This document shows, piece by piece, positions 9,153 through 20,823 of a stretch of 64,000 nucleotides of DNA. The notes below the pieces were generated by a model that was given only the letters and a program-made list of their open reading frames with translations, had not been told where the DNA came from and searched no databases. The stretch is from Caldibacillus thermoamylovorans. Lineage in GTDB: Bacteria > Bacillota > Bacilli > Bacillales > Caldibacillaceae. A program made the position numbers and the translations under genes. The DNA lies in contig NZ_CCRF01000102.1 of NCBI RefSeq assembly GCF_000751775.1, positions 1 to 64,000 of the forward strand, written 5' to 3'. The first letter of the stretch is position 1, and each line of letters opens with the position of its first letter.

Positions 9153-10604
9153 TCAAAAAGATGATTTTTCACTCAATTGATAACAAATAATGGATTGTTC
9201 CTTGATATAAAACTCAACGGTTGCACCACCGTTTTCGTTATTGTACGCCTGAATCTGTCCATCAAAATTATTGACAATTTTTTTCGAAATATAAAGACCT
9301 AAGCCGACATGGTCTTTATATTGCACATCTTGATAAAATGCTTTAAATAACTGAGAAGTGTCTTTCTCCTTAAATCCAGTCCCCGTATCCGAACATTTAA
9401 AATAAATTTTGCTTGAATGACCGTCGGATTCATCATGTACTTCAAGTTTAATTTCCCCGCTGGTTGTAAATCTCAGACTGTTATACAAAATATTATCCAA
9501 AACCCTCATTAACATGGCTTCATCAAGAAAATAATATCGTTTGCTTAAGTGGACATCAAAATGAATATGAACGTTTTTTTTATAATGAGCCATGGTTGAT
9601 ATTTCTTGTTTTTTCTCATGAAGCATTTTACCCAAATCAACTCTTTTAATATTCAACAAAAAGTCGACGTTTTCCACTTTATAAAGAAGCGACAAATTGT
9701 CCGTAAGCATGCTCATTTTGCTGCAATTTTTCCGAATAATATCCAAATGCGGGGTAATATCAAATTTTTCTATGTCTTTCAAATCGTTAATTAAATCCAT
9801 TTGCCCTTGAATAACAGTTAACGGCGTTCGTATGTCGTGGGCAATCGACGACACCATGATTTTTCGTTCATCATCGATCTTGGATATGCTTTCAATCATC
9901 TCTTTCAAAGCGTCGATCATCGTATTAAACGAATCTTGGATCCTCATAAACTCTTTTCTTTTCAATCCCGAGATCTTAAAATCAAAATCTCCTTTGGAAA
10001 TTTTATCCGAAGCCTGAAGCAACACTTTAATATTATTAAACAAGGATTTATACAGCTTGGACGTATAAAAAATTAAATAAATCACAAAAAATATTAACGG
10101 AGAAATCAACAACACAACATAAATAAACACGATTCCGAGGCGATCCTGATTATTAATGATAAACCCGAAAGGAGCTTTCAGCACATACACCGCTTGAATG
10201 GCATTATCATGTTTAATGGGGATAAATCTGTAAACGTAGCTTCCTTTTACAATCTCACGATTAATTACTTCACCGACTTTCACTTTATATCCCGCAACAT
10301 CCTGATCGCCGTAAAGATGATTGCCATTGATATCCAATACTTCCCCTTCAATTTTTTCACTGTACTGATCTAGATTAATTAGCTCCCCGTTTAAAATGTC
10401 CGGAGCGCTTTCTTCAATCTTTTTTTCAATAACATCCAAATATTTCACAAAATAATCCGTCGGTTTAATCGTATTATTTTCGGCAAACATAAAGATAAAA
10501 TAGATTAAACATAAATAAGTAACTGCCGAAGACAAAATCGTTGATAAAAAGACCTTTACAACCAATAAATAAAAATCTCTTTTTATTGTTTTATCCTTTT
10601 TCAT
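9153..10604 (-). CDS. Membrane sensor histidine kinase (partner of the adjacent regulator)
   Basis: 483 residues with two transmembrane segments (about residues 13-38 and 157-182) flanking an extracytoplasmic sensor of about 120 residues, then a HAMP-like linker, the phospho-acceptor His in SSIAHDIRTPLTVI, and a HATPase domain with N box (DNILYNSLRF), G1 (SDTGTGF) and G2 (GLGLYISKK). Start taken at the ATG at 10604 (MKKDKTIKRDF) with GGGAT upstream; an ATG at 10613 is also possible. The gene overlaps the end of the regulator gene. Position beside lanFEG and a NisI-like gene suggests it senses an antimicrobial peptide or the stress it causes. Confidence 0.88.
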   Translation of the reverse strand: MKKDKTIKRDFYLLVVKVFLSTILSSAVTYLCLIYFIFMFAENNTIKPTDYFVKYLDVIEKKIEESAPDILNGELINLDQYSEKIEGEVLDINGNHLYGDQDVAGYKVKVGEVINREIVKGSYVYRFIPIKHDNAIQAVYVLKAPFGFIINNQDRLGIVFIYVVLLISPLIFFVIYLIFYTSKLYKSLFNNIKVLLQASDKISKGDFDFKISGLKRKEFMRIQDSFNTMIDALKEMIESISKIDDERKIMVSSIAHDIRTPLTVIQGQMDLINDLKDIEKFDITPHLDIIRKNCSKMSMLTDNLSLLYKVENVDFLLNIKRVDLGKMLHEKKQEISTMAHYKKNVHIHFDVHLSKRYYFLDEAMLMRVLDNILYNSLRFTTSGEIKLEVHDESDGHSSKIYFKCSDTGTGFKEKDTSQLFKAFYQDVQYKDHVGLGLYISKKIVNNFDGQIQAYNNENGGATVEFYIKEQSIICYQLSEKSSF

Positions 10605-11289
10605 TTGTAACATCCCATTTATAGCCTAATCCGTATAATGTTTTAATATAGGAGTTTTCCTTATCCAAAGACCGGATTTTCTTCCGAATGTTTTTAATGC
10701 TTTCCGTCACCGTTTCTAATTGACTTTCCGAATCCAATCCCCATACCCGTTCAAAAATTCTATCCTTAGAAAAGACCATATTTTTATTCAACATTAACAA
10801 TTTAATAATCTCATATTCCTTTTTTGTTAAATGCAATTGAACCCCTTTACAAAAGACTTCATTGGCCAAAAGATCGATGGTAATATTTTTAGAACTTAAC
10901 AAATGCCTGTCATTCGAACGGATCCGCTCTTCCCGTCTTAAATGGGAATCAATTCTTGCTTTCAACTCTTTTAAACTGAAAGGTTTGGTCATGTAGTCGT
11001 CCCCGCCGATGGATAGAGCTTGAACTTTGTCTTCCTCCAACGTTTTTGCGCTGACAAAAATAATCGGACAATTCACTTTGTCACGGATAATCCCACACAA
11101 TTCCATTCCATCAAGGCCTTCCATCATAATGTCCAAGATAATCAAATCAAAATCATTGTTAATGATTTGCAATGCCTCGGTGCCGTTATGTACATATTCC
11201 ACCGTGTAATGATAAAGTTCCAAATATTGCTTGATTGTAAGACAAATATCTTCATTATCATCTACAACTAAAATTTTCTTCAAATGCAT
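10591..11289 (-). CDS. OmpR-family response regulator
   Basis: DNA-binding regulator of about 232 residues: receiver domain with acidic pair DD, phospho-acceptor Asp in LIILDIMM, Ser in FVSAKT and Lys in TKPFS, followed by a winged-helix domain ending SYIKTLYGLGYKWD. It overlaps the kinase gene by 14 bp, so the two are co-translated. The start is uncertain: ATG at 11289 (MHLKKILVVDD), TTG at 11283 with GGAAG 7 nt upstream, or ATG at 11316. It probably controls the lanFEG-like operon just downstream. Confidence 0.86.
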   Translation of the reverse strand: MHLKKILVVDDNEDICLTIKQYLELYHYTVEYVHNGTEALQIINNDFDLIILDIMMEGLDGMELCGIIRDKVNCPIIFVSAKTLEEDKVQALSIGGDDYMTKPFSLKELKARIDSHLRREERIRSNDRHLLSSKNITIDLLANEVFCKGVQLHLTKKEYEIIKLLMLNKNMVFSKDRIFERVWGLDSESQLETVTESIKNIRKKIRSLDKENSYIKTLYGLGYKWDVTNEKG

Positions 11290-11540
11290 GCTTCCAGATC
11301 CCACCTTATCGTTCATTGAAGTTGGAACACGCTTGTCAAGTCATTCACTATTCATGCAGAACAGATACCCTCTTAAAATATCAGAAAGAATACTCTTATC
11401 CATATATAATCTTTTGATAATAGCTTATCCACGTTCTCAAGTTGTTTTCTTTCGTTTTGGATCTAATAACGTTATCAAAATTCCTACGCTCCGTCTAGAA
11501 TCCAATCACAATGTTTTTTCCTTCGCTGCTCACAATATTT

Positions 11541-12002
11541 AGAACCAAGTATATTTCTTATTGTAATCTTTCATCATATCCTTAGGAAGTGTAAGATTTG
11601 GTTTGTTGAAAATCAATGCTTTGTAATCGATTGCAGATGTATGCCACACTGCCCAAACCTTTGCAAAGGGAGAGAGTAAAAATGTCATAAAGCTACTTGC
11701 TTGCCCGTTCCATTCCGCTTTAAGGCTGAGTTCCCATCTGCTAGACAAACGAATACGTTTGCACGAACGAAGTCTGACACTGTCCGCAAGGCTGCACACC
11801 GTCAAAAACCATAAACAGACGATTTGATTCCAATCTTTGATCATATACCATTGCGATCTTTCCGTCGCTTGCTTTCATTTTTTGACTTGTTCTATGCGAA
11901 TAATATGATCAAGTTCACTAATTTTCCTTAAGTTAAACTCCTTTTTCATAAATATTGGAACAGCGCTGCAATTTTTTCTTCATTGAACTTTACTTTCATC
12001 AT
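11541..12002 (-). pseudogene. Decayed gene of unknown function next to the two-component system
   Basis: Successive frames on the minus strand read as one broken protein: MMKVKFNEEKIAALFQYL from the ATG at 12002, then KASDGKIAMVYDQRLESN and LFMVFDGVQPCGQCQ in another frame, then AEWNGQASSFMTFLLSP and LTLPKDMMKDYNKKYTWF ending at 11541. At least two frameshifts and stops interrupt it. I do not recognise the family. It sits beside the lantibiotic-type regulatory genes and may be part of the same inserted block. Confidence 0.45.
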
Positions 12003-12907
12003 TCTTGATATCAATTAGTAACTACAAATAAAGAAAACTCGGGCGTCCGAGGCTTTAGGCAACCAAGAGCCGTCGCAAGCCAACATTTTCGCTTGCGAGG
12101 TCATGCGACCGAAGCTTCTCTATTCACCGAAAAAAAGAGAACCTTTTTCGGCTGCGATTGTATACCGGGAAGCTTTCCTTATACACTTATACGTAACTCT
12201 TAACATTTCCCATCACGTCAAATTCGATTCTTTGCTGGATATTTATCCTTTCTTAACGTGTACCAAAAGGTTTATGATTCATCCTCTCATCAAGTAGTTC
12301 ACAACGAAACGGAAACATCTTTTTATATTACATTAAATAGCAAACCTAATATTTTTCTAATGTTTTTTGGTTATTTTAGCAAATAGGAAAGTATTTCTTT
12401 GGCGTTCACTTAAATGCTATTGAATGTAGATTTTCAAAAAAACATTTGTGATCATGGCATAACTGAAAATTCGTACAGCTTCTGGTTATGATAAATCATT
12501 TGGAAGAAGCCCCTTGCTTCTAATTATTCAGTAACCCAAAATAAAAAGAGAAGGCGTATGAATTTATTTCATGCGCCTCCTTACAAATCGACATGCACAA
12601 CATGAAAACCACACACTTCCACCATGCACAGTTGCTCATTTGTCAAATCTGCTGTCAAGTGCTCCCATAATCAACAAAAAGAGGTTGGTCAATCACAGGG
12701 TGCGTAAATTATTTCTGATTTTTTCAAAAATAATTTATAAAATTCAACGCGTCGTTGGTTGATTTTTAAAAAAAATCAGATGGGATAAGCCGCCACCTTT
12801 TTCTTGAAACAAGATAAAAATTTTTACATTGCAAAAAGCTTAGTATAGATTTATTCTTTTTTAGAGAAGGTGTTTTTGTTAAAATGGGGTGAAAGGAGTG
12901 AAGCGGT
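12003..12907. other. Gene-free region at the right edge of the inserted module
   Basis: About 900 bp. It contains dispersed repeat copy A (12029-12263) and a hairpin GGCGTATGAA/TTCATGCGCC (about 12553-12577). No open frame is supported: the plus-strand frame at 12103-12297 is largely the repeat itself. Confidence 0.5.
12029..12263 (+). repeat. Dispersed structured repeat, copy A
   Basis: Starts AAAGAAAACTCGGGCGTCCG and ends TTTCTTAACGTGTA. It matches copies at 25508-25638, 38806-38876 and 61609-61746, but carries about 80 bp of extra sequence in the middle. The conserved right half contains TTTGCTGG-ATATTTAT and pairs with an upstream ATTTCC. Confidence 0.75.
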
Positions 12908-13441
12908 TTGTCGAAAATATTTACTACGCAATTGATTGGGCGTTTACAAAAAATTAGTGAACAAGAACTTGATATAGAGGATGCAGCCAGATTGTTGGCT
13001 CAGGCATTAGTTGGTGAAGGTTCGATTTATATTTTTGGTGAAAATGATTTGAGAAGTGTTTTTTTGGAGGCTAAATATGGACAAGAGCCTTTGCAAAGAG
13101 TGCAAGAATGGACCGGTGATACATTTGAACAGCTATCGACGGCGGATCGTGTGTTAATTTTTTCACGAAATATTGCTAATGAGCAAGTTGTGGTGCTGGC
13201 TAAAAAACTGCGTTCGCTTCAGGTGCCGTTTGTTGTTGTCGGTTCAATATCTGTGAAAGACGTAAATCCAGTAGAAAATTTAGCTGATGTATGTATCAAT
13301 CTCCATATTGACACCGGCCTTGTTCCGGATGAGCGGGGTGGCAGAACGATGTATCCGCATGCGATAGCCGCATTATATGTTTATCATTCGTTAAAATTCC
13401 GAATTGATGAAATAATGGAAGATTATGCATTTGGTTCTTAA
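12908..13441 (+). CDS. ywjG: DUF2529 family protein (YwjG), SIS-like fold
   Basis: 177-residue protein matching B. subtilis YwjG from the first residues (MSKIFTTQLIGRLQKI) through LVPDERGGRTMYPHAIAALYVYHSL. The family has a sugar-isomerase-like fold; its role is not established. Start is TTG at 12908, preceded by AAAGGAG about 8 nt upstream. In B. subtilis it lies between spo0F and pyrG; here it still flanks pyrG but is separated from spo0F by the inserted resistance module. Confidence 0.88.
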   Translation: MSKIFTTQLIGRLQKISEQELDIEDAARLLAQALVGEGSIYIFGENDLRSVFLEAKYGQEPLQRVQEWTGDTFEQLSTADRVLIFSRNIANEQVVVLAKKLRSLQVPFVVVGSISVKDVNPVENLADVCINLHIDTGLVPDERGGRTMYPHAIAALYVYHSLKFRIDEIMEDYAFGS

Positions 13442-13510
13442 CATAATAACCGGTTTATTGGACAGTTTTCGCTTGATGATTTCGCATTTTGTCCATAATA
13501 GCCCCTCTAT

Positions 13511-13575
13511 TAAAAAACACCCAAAAAGGCTTAAAGAAAAATTTCACTAAATGTAGTGAATAAGCTTTTTGGGTG
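13511..13575. terminator. Terminator between ywjG and pyrG
   Basis: Long arms CACCCAAAAAGGCTTA (13518-13533) and TAAGCTTTTTGGGTG (13561-13575) with an inner CACTA/TAGTG hairpin. The T-run (TTTTTT) follows on the minus strand, so it ends pyrG transcripts and may also work for ywjG. Confidence 0.85.
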
Positions 13576-13655
13576 CGAACCTATGGTAGTTTCATTATTT
13601 TTTGAACAATTCTCTTTCTAATTTAGCGTTGGCGAAGGATGCCAAATGAACAAAC

Positions 13656-15293
<1,638 letters not shown>

Positions 15294-15340
15294 TCATAGT
15301 TTACAAAACCAGTGGTTACTTTATAAAAAAAAGAAAAAAC

Positions 15341-15371
15341 AAAAAAGCCCCACTTACTGATGTAAGGGAGC
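15341..15371 (-). promoter_or_regulatory. pyrG leader attenuator (CTP-sensing terminator)
   Basis: In the pyrG leader, arms GCTCCCTTAC and GTAAGTGGGGC with a TGAT-type loop are followed by TTTTTTG on the minus strand. The 5' arm contains CUCCCUU, the segment that in B. subtilis pairs with extra G residues added at the transcript 5' end when CTP is low, so preventing termination. Here the transcript start is GGGC (see promoter), as that mechanism needs. Confidence 0.88.
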
Positions 15372-15417
15372 TATTTGCTTTTTTAAAATGAACAAATATA
15401 TTTTTATTTTTTATTGA

Positions 15418-15457
15418 GCCCAAATAGAATAATACATAGGAAAAGTTAAAATGTCAA
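15418..15457 (-). promoter_or_regulatory. pyrG promoter with GGGC transcription start
   Basis: Minus strand: TTGACA (15452-15457), 17 nt, TATTAT (15429-15434), then 7 nt to GGGCTC starting at 15421. The initial GGGC is the slippage start used by pyrG of B. subtilis. The -35 lies within 15 bp of the rpoE stop codon. Confidence 0.88.
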
Positions 15458-15465
15458 GAATGTGC

Positions 15466-16047
15466 TCACGATTCTTCGTCTTCTTCAATATATTCGTCTT
15501 CATCTATATCTTCTTCATCGTCCAACTCTTCCTCAAATTCCTCATCGATGATTAGTTCCTCATCTTCTTCCTCAACAATATCTTCGTCATCTTCAAATAC
15601 ATCATCAACATCTTCAAGGTCATCTTCTTCTATAAATTCATCCTCATCTTCATCCTCATCGATGAATTCATCTAAATCTTCTTCGTATTCAACAAGATCC
15701 TCTTCCAATTCCTCAAAATCGTCTTCCACTTCATCAACTTTTGCCTTTTTCTTTTTCGAACGGACTGTCGGAACAAAATCATCTTCATATTGTTCAACCG
15801 GATACCATCCTTTATATCCCCAAATATTACCGCCGACATTTAAAAACCGACCGTCAATGTTCAAATCCGTATAAAATTGAGCAATATTTTCCTGGACTTC
15901 TTCCTTTGTTGCACCCAATAATTTAGCAACCTCATCTACTAAATCATTTAGGTGCATAGGTTGTTTTCTGTCATACAAAAGTTCATATGCAATTTCGATT
16001 AATGACATTTCCTGTAATTGTTCTTGGGTTAAATTTTCTAAACTCAC
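15466..16047 (-). CDS. rpoE: RNA polymerase delta subunit
   Basis: Gram-positive RNA polymerase accessory subunit that speeds recycling and lowers non-specific initiation. The 193-residue product has a folded HARE-HTH N-terminal domain (SLIEIAYELL through ENIAQFYTDLNIDGRFL) and a long acidic disordered tail made almost entirely of Asp and Glu (from about residue 106). I use the GTG at 16047, preceded by AAAGGA and matching the family start; a longer frame from 16155 would add 36 unsupported residues. Confidence 0.93.
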   Translation of the reverse strand: MSLENLTQEQLQEMSLIEIAYELLYDRKQPMHLNDLVDEVAKLLGATKEEVQENIAQFYTDLNIDGRFLNVGGNIWGYKGWYPVEQYEDDFVPTVRSKKKKAKVDEVEDDFEELEEDLVEYEEDLDEFIDEDEDEDEFIEEDDLEDVDDVFEDDEDIVEEEDEELIIDEEFEEELDDEEDIDEDEYIEEDEES

Positions 16048-16216
16048 TTGTGCACGTCCTTTCTCTCTTAACAAAAACAGAAAAGATTTCTTTATGGAAT
16101 GATTGCTATAAAAACTGGATACCCACTCTTCATGCATATTATTCATTATAAACAAAAGTTATCTGTTTATGCTAGTCTGTGTCATTCGTCAAATAATGAT
16201 ATTTTATGGCGTGGAA

Positions 16217-16372
16217 TTAGTCACCTTTTTTATATTCTTGCCAGGCAATATAGATAAAAAATATAGAGAGAATTAAAAATGGAATAGCACCCAGCTGCAT
16301 ATCATAGAAAAAAGATATTCCATATATAGAGAGAATAATTATAACGACGATTAGAAGATATTTCAAGTTCAT
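16217..16372 (-). CDS. Small single-gene membrane protein of 51 residues
   Basis: Short open frame, MNLKYLLIVVIIILS at the N-terminus and FIYIAWQEYKKGD at the end, with two strongly hydrophobic segments separated by FFYDMQLGAI. A TTGACA-N16-TAAAAT promoter lies about 70 bp upstream (16448-16475). The ribosome-binding site (GGGAAGTGAA) is weak. I do not recognise a family; it resembles the many two-helix small membrane proteins of bacilli. The promoter could equally serve rpoE 170 bp downstream. Confidence 0.55.
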   Translation of the reverse strand: MNLKYLLIVVIIILSIYGISFFYDMQLGAIPFLILSIFFIYIAWQEYKKGD

Positions 16373-16447
16373 TTCACTTCCCAATAACGACATCTTGGGG
16401 TAGAGATAATCTTATTTATAAAATCCCTATTTCCTTCTTTCCTACCA

Positions 16448-16475
16448 ATTTTATTATAAAACAATTTATTGTCAA
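16448..16475 (-). promoter_or_regulatory. Sigma-A-type promoter upstream of the small membrane gene and rpoE
   Basis: Minus strand TTGACA (16470-16475), 16 nt, TAAAAT (16448-16453). Confidence 0.6.
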
Positions 16476-16618
16476 TTTTTAGATGTCCGGCGAAAATATT
16501 TTTATTCGTATGGTGAAACATTAAAGTTAGTTTTAAAGTTCACTTCTTTAATTATACCCGGCTAAACTGACTCTGAAAAGCGTTGGCTTCACACCTGAAA
16601 AACTGAAAAATGAAAGCA

Positions 16619-16657
16619 GGGGATTCCGACTTTGCATCATATGAGTCGGTACTCCCC
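16619..16657 (-). terminator. Terminator after icmF
   Basis: Arms GGGGATTCCGACT (16619-16631) and AGTCGGTACTCCCC (16644-16657), one internal mismatch. On the minus strand followed by TGCTTTCATTTTTC. Closes the fadF-icmF cluster. Confidence 0.7.
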
Positions 16658-16700
16658 TTTTAATATCTTATTTTAGTTATCATTTTTTGCCGTATCCGGT

Positions 16701-19700
16701 TTATACATTCCTTCGATACTGACCGCCGACTTCGTACAGGGCATTGGTAATTTGCCCGAGGCTGGCGACTTTTACCGTTTCCATCAATTCTTCAAAAATA
16801 TTCCCCCCGGAAAGAGCCACCTGTTTTAGTTTCCGCAATGCATCTTCCACTTTATCTTGATTTCGTTCTTTAAATTTCATTAAGTTTTTAATTTGAGTTT
16901 CTTTTTCCTCTTTTGATGCCCGGGCTACTTGGATATTATCTATTTCTTCTTCTTTTGGCGGATTCGGATTTAAATATGTGTTCACGCCAATGATCGGCAG
17001 TTCCCCTGAATGCTTTTTCGTCTCATAGTATAGTGATTCATCTTGAATTTTTCCGCGTTGATATTGACTCTCCATCGCACCGAGAACACCACCGCGATCA
17101 TTCAGTCGCTCAAATTCCTGTAATACTGCTTCTTCAACAAGATCTGTTAATTCCTCAATGATGAAGGAACCTTGCAACGGGTTTTCATTTTTAGCTAGCC
17201 CATATTCTTTTGTAATAATCATTTGAATGGCCATCGCCCGACGTACCGATTCTTCTGTCGGCGTTGTAATTGCTTCATCATAGGCGTTTGTATGGAGCGA
17301 ATTGCAATTATCATAAATCGCCATTAATGCCTGTAAAGTGGTGCGAATATCATTAAAATCAATCTCTTGAGCATGAAGGGACCGACCGGATGTTTGAACA
17401 TGATATTTCAATTTTTGACTCCGTTCATTGGCCCCATATTTTTCTTTCATGACAATCGCCCAAATTCTCCTTGCTACACGGCCGATAACACTATATTCCG
17501 GATCGAGCCCGTTTGAGAAAAAGAATGACAAGTTTGGAGCAAAGTCATCAATATGCATGCCACGGCTTAAATAATATTCTACATACGTAAAGCCGTTCGC
17601 CAAGGTGAAGGCCAATTGGGTGATCGGATTGGCACCGGCCTCGGCTATATGGTAACCGGAAATGGATACCGAGTAATAGTTTCGAATTTGATGATCGATA
17701 AAATATTGTTGAATATCCCCCATCATACGTAAGGCAAATTCAGTCGAAAAAATACATGTATTTTGTCCTTGGTCTTCTTTTAAAATATCCGCTTGTACCG
17801 TACCCCGAACGGTTGACAATGTGTAGGCTTTAACTTTTTCATATTCTTCTTCGGTTAATGGTCGCCCTAATTCTTTTTCCTTAAGTTCAACTTGCTGTTC
17901 AATGGCGGTATTCATGAACATAGCAAGAATAATCGGTGCCGGTCCATTAATGGTCATCGAAACGGATGTTAACGGATGGCATAAGTCAAATCCTTGATAC
18001 AATTTTTTCATATCATCTAAGGTACAAACACTGACACCGCTCTCGCCAACCTTTCCATAAATGTCAGGTCGATAATCCGGATCCTCACCGTACAATGTAA
18101 CGGAATCAAACGCCGTACTTAGTCGTTTGGCCGGGTCATCTTTTGACAAATAATGGAAGCGCCTGTTGGTTCGCTCCGGTGTCCCTTCTCCGGCAAATTG
18201 ACGTTTCGGGTCTTCTTCTTTCCGCTTAAACGGGAACACTCCAGCCGTAAAAGGAAATGCACCCGGAACATTTTCTTTATATACCCAACGTAAAATTTCC
18301 CCATAATCCTTGTATTTTGGTAAAGCGACTTTCGGAATCCATAAACCTGAAAGACTTTTTGTTCGTAATTCAGTCGTTATTTCTTTATCACGGACTTTAG
18401 TTACGAGCCGGTCTTTTGCGTATGTTTCTTTTGTTTGATCCCAGTTTTCAATAATTTTTTTCGAAGTATCGTTCAGCTTGTCGGCCATCTTGTTTTTCCA
18501 AGCTTCTAATAAATCAATGAGCGCCCCTTCTGTTTCATTTCCTTTAGTTAGCTCGATGGTACCTTCGATTTGGAAAAGTTTTCGGGCATATTCAACTTGT
18601 TCTTCAACCCTTTTATGATAATTTCTGACAGTATCAGCAATCTCCCGTAAATAATACCGTCTACTGTTTGGGATGATAATATCATGTTTTTCAACAACCT
18701 CTTTTTTAGAATAGGAGGTTGACCAGCCCAAGTGCAGCACCTCATTAAATTTCTCAATGATAGCTGCAAATAATGCGTTTGTTCCCGGATCGTTGAATTG
18801 ACTGGCGATGGTCCCATAAACAGGCATTTTTTCGGGCGATACATGGAAAAGTTCATGACTGCGTTGATACTGTTTTTGTACTTGCCTTCTTGCATCCTCT
18901 GATCCTGTTTTTTCAAATTTGTTAATGGCGATAAGATCAGCATAGTCAATCATATCGATCTTTTCTAATTGGGACGGTGCTCCGAACTCACTGGTCATAA
19001 CATAGAGGGCGACATCGCTAATTGCGCGAATTTCGGCATCACCTTGGCCGATCCCGCTCGTTTCAACAATGATAAAATCAAATCCGGATGCTTTTGTAAT
19101 TGCTAAAGCATCTCGAATGGCGAGTGACAATTCACTTTTGGAGTTACGGGTAGCCAAAGAACGCATAAATACACGCGGTGAAAAAATGGCGTTCATTCGA
19201 ATGCGGTCACCAAGAAGCGCACCGCCGGTTTTTTGTTTCGTTGGATCAACCGACAAAATGGCCAATTTTTTTTCGGGAAATTCACTTAAAAAACGAAGGA
19301 CCAATTCATCTATTAGGGAACTCTTTCCGGCCCCGCCTGTACCGGTAATACCAAGAACCGGTACCGCTTTTTCCGCTTCCTTGACCTTTTCTAAAATCGT
19401 TTCAAGTCCTGGAGCCAATTCACCAACATTTGTTGCGATCCGTTTGTCTGATAAATATTCCGCCAATGTAATCATTTTGGCAATTGCGTATTGGTTTTGG
19501 TTTTGTAAATTCACAACTTGGTTGGCTACTTCCTCATTGATTGTTGGAAAATCGCATTGTTCGAGCATGAGGTTAATCATTCCCTGCAACCCGAGCACAC
19601 GTCCATCTTCCGGTGAAAAAATGTGAGCGATTCCATATTCATGTAATTCTTTTATTTCTTTTGGCAGAATTACACCGCCACCACCGCCAAAAATCCGGAT

Positions 19701-19979
19701 TTGTCCGGCACCCTTTTCATGAAGGAGATCATACATATATTTAAAAAATTCCATGTGTCCACCCTGATAAGAAGTAACCGCAATTCCTTGAACATCTTCT
19801 TGGATGGCGGCGTTAACAATTTCCTCAACAGAGCGGTTATGTCCCAGATGGATGACCTCGGCTCCACTCGCTTGAAGAATCCGCCGCATAATATTAATGG
19901 TCGCATCATGACCATCAAACAGACTGGATGCTGTCACAAAGCGAATCGGATGTTTTGCTTGGTAAACCTTTGTCTCCAT
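16701..19979 (-). CDS. icmF: Fused isobutyryl-CoA mutase (IcmF)
   Basis: Adenosylcobalamin enzyme that interconverts isobutyryl-CoA and n-butyryl-CoA. The 1092-residue protein has, in order, a B12-binding domain ([14 protein letters not shown] and HLGHNRS, residues about 20-50), a MeaB-like GTPase chaperone (P-loop [11 protein letters not shown] at about 213-223, NKFE G4 motif) and a mutase TIM-barrel domain (about 570-1060). The TAGVFPFKR segment is typical of IcmF rather than methylmalonyl-CoA mutase, which has a Tyr there. I start at the ATG at 19979 ([14 protein letters not shown]), preceded by GGGGGAG; the longer frame from 20219 would overlap the tetR gene and lacks family support. It links branched-chain acyl-CoA breakdown to the short-chain beta-oxidation genes upstream. 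Confidence 0.95.
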   Translation of the reverse strand: METKVYQAKHPIRFVTASSLFDGHDATINIMRRILQASGAEVIHLGHNRSVEEIVNAAIQEDVQGIAVTSYQGGHMEFFKYMYDLLHEKGAGQIRIFGGGGGVILPKEIKELHEYGIAHIFSPEDGRVLGLQGMINLMLEQCDFPTINEEVANQVVNLQNQNQYAIAKMITLAEYLSDKRIATNVGELAPGLETILEKVKEAEKAVPVLGITGTGGAGKSSLIDELVLRFLSEFPEKKLAILSVDPTKQKTGGALLGDRIRMNAIFSPRVFMRSLATRNSKSELSLAIRDALAITKASGFDFIIVETSGIGQGDAEIRAISDVALYVMTSEFGAPSQLEKIDMIDYADLIAINKFEKTGSEDARRQVQKQYQRSHELFHVSPEKMPVYGTIASQFNDPGTNALFAAIIEKFNEVLHLGWSTSYSKKEVVEKHDIIIPNSRRYYLREIADTVRNYHKRVEEQVEYARKLFQIEGTIELTKGNETEGALIDLLEAWKNKMADKLNDTSKKIIENWDQTKETYAKDRLVTKVRDKEITTELRTKSLSGLWIPKVALPKYKDYGEILRWVYKENVPGAFPFTAGVFPFKRKEEDPKRQFAGEGTPERTNRRFHYLSKDDPAKRLSTAFDSVTLYGEDPDYRPDIYGKVGESGVSVCTLDDMKKLYQGFDLCHPLTSVSMTINGPAPIILAMFMNTAIEQQVELKEKELGRPLTEEEYEKVKAYTLSTVRGTVQADILKEDQGQNTCIFSTEFALRMMGDIQQYFIDHQIRNYYSVSISGYHIAEAGANPITQLAFTLANGFTYVEYYLSRGMHIDDFAPNLSFFFSNGLDPEYSVIGRVARRIWAIVMKEKYGANERSQKLKYHVQTSGRSLHAQEIDFNDIRTTLQALMAIYDNCNSLHTNAYDEAITTPTEESVRRAMAIQMIITKEYGLAKNENPLQGSFIIEELTDLVEEAVLQEFERLNDRGGVLGAMESQYQRGKIQDESLYYETKKHSGELPIIGVNTYLNPNPPKEEEIDNIQVARASKEEKETQIKNLMKFKERNQDKVEDALRKLKQVALSGGNIFEELMETVKVASLGQITNALYEVGGQYRRNV

Positions 19980-20127
19980 GCTTTCTCCCCCTATCCCCTT
20001 ATATGAAAAAATGTTCTTAATTAAAACCCGTAACTCGTAGTAACGAATACTTTTTGAACTACGTGTCAAAAATTGTTTTCTGGTCAGATTTATACCCGCA
20101 ACACGAAAAATGCTTTTTGCCTTGCGT

Positions 20128-20790
20128 TTAAGCTGGCTTAAATGGATGATCTCTCTTTTTCCCGGAGAAAGTTTGCACCCCTTGGATAAACAGTTCAACC
20201 TGCATATTGGTATATTCATCTAGTGTGTATATTTTTTGTAATGCCCACCGGCGGAAGCTCCACATTTGCCCATGAACAAAAATATTATGAGCCAACAATT
20301 TTATTTCTTTATCATTTAAAAGCAGCCCGTAGTTTTCACTAAACAATTGAATCAACTGTTCAAACATAGCCACCATTTGCATTTCCTTTTTCAAAACATA
20401 TGGCAACGATTCTTTTGTCAATGATTTCGCCTCTTGATATAACACCAAAACCTCATCCTGCATTTCATCAATCACCAGGAAATATGAAGTAATTCCTTCC
20501 CGAATCGTTTCAATGGTGACTTTTTTCAAATCAAGTGCGTCCTGAATTTTCGACTGAACTTCATCATATATTTGATCACAAACTAAATATAAAATATCTT
20601 CCTTTGAACGAATGTATTCATAAAGGGTTCCAATACTGAAACCGGCTTTGCGGGCAATCTCCCTTGTCGTCGTACGATGAAATCCCTTCTCCTTAAAAAG
20701 AGAGATGGCCCCTTTAACCATTTGCTCCCGGCGAATATTAATCAATCGCTCATCTTTTACGGAAGCGTAGACTTTTTGTTTTTCTGCCAA
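20128..20790 (-). CDS. TetR/AcrR family transcriptional regulator
   Basis: 220-residue repressor with an N-terminal helix-turn-helix ([21 protein letters not shown], read in two parts around residues 40-60) and a C-terminal ligand domain. Start is TTG at 20790 with AGGTGG upstream. It is embedded in an acyl-CoA operon, so an acyl-CoA ligand is likely. Its sequence is not that of B. subtilis FadR, so the FadR-like operator at 28066-28083 may belong to another protein. Confidence 0.85.
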   Translation of the reverse strand: MAEKQKVYASVKDERLINIRREQMVKGAISLFKEKGFHRTTTREIARKAGFSIGTLYEYIRSKEDILYLVCDQIYDEVQSKIQDALDLKKVTIETIREGITSYFLVIDEMQDEVLVLYQEAKSLTKESLPYVLKKEMQMVAMFEQLIQLFSENYGLLLNDKEIKLLAHNIFVHGQMWSFRRWALQKIYTLDEYTNMQVELFIQGVQTFSGKKRDHPFKPA

Positions 20791-20823
20791 AGGACCACCT
20801 GCTTTCCGTTAAGACTTTCTTAA

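Larger units (their letters stand above)
16373..16700. other. Intergenic region between icmF and the small membrane gene
   Basis: About 330 bp with a promoter on the minus strand (16448-16475) and the icmF terminator (16619-16657). Nothing else stands out. Confidence 0.6.

Noticed and set aside
12103-12297. 64-residue plus-strand frame
   Set aside because: Largely overlaps dispersed repeat copy A and reads differently in the other copies, so it is not a conserved gene.
15548-15874. Serine-rich plus-strand frame
   Set aside because: It is the antisense of the acidic GAA/GAT-rich tail of rpoE; codon bias alone makes it look open.
19980-20219. N-terminal extension of IcmF
   Set aside because: It would overlap the tetR 3' end, lacks family similarity, and the ATG at 19979 has a strong ribosome-binding site.
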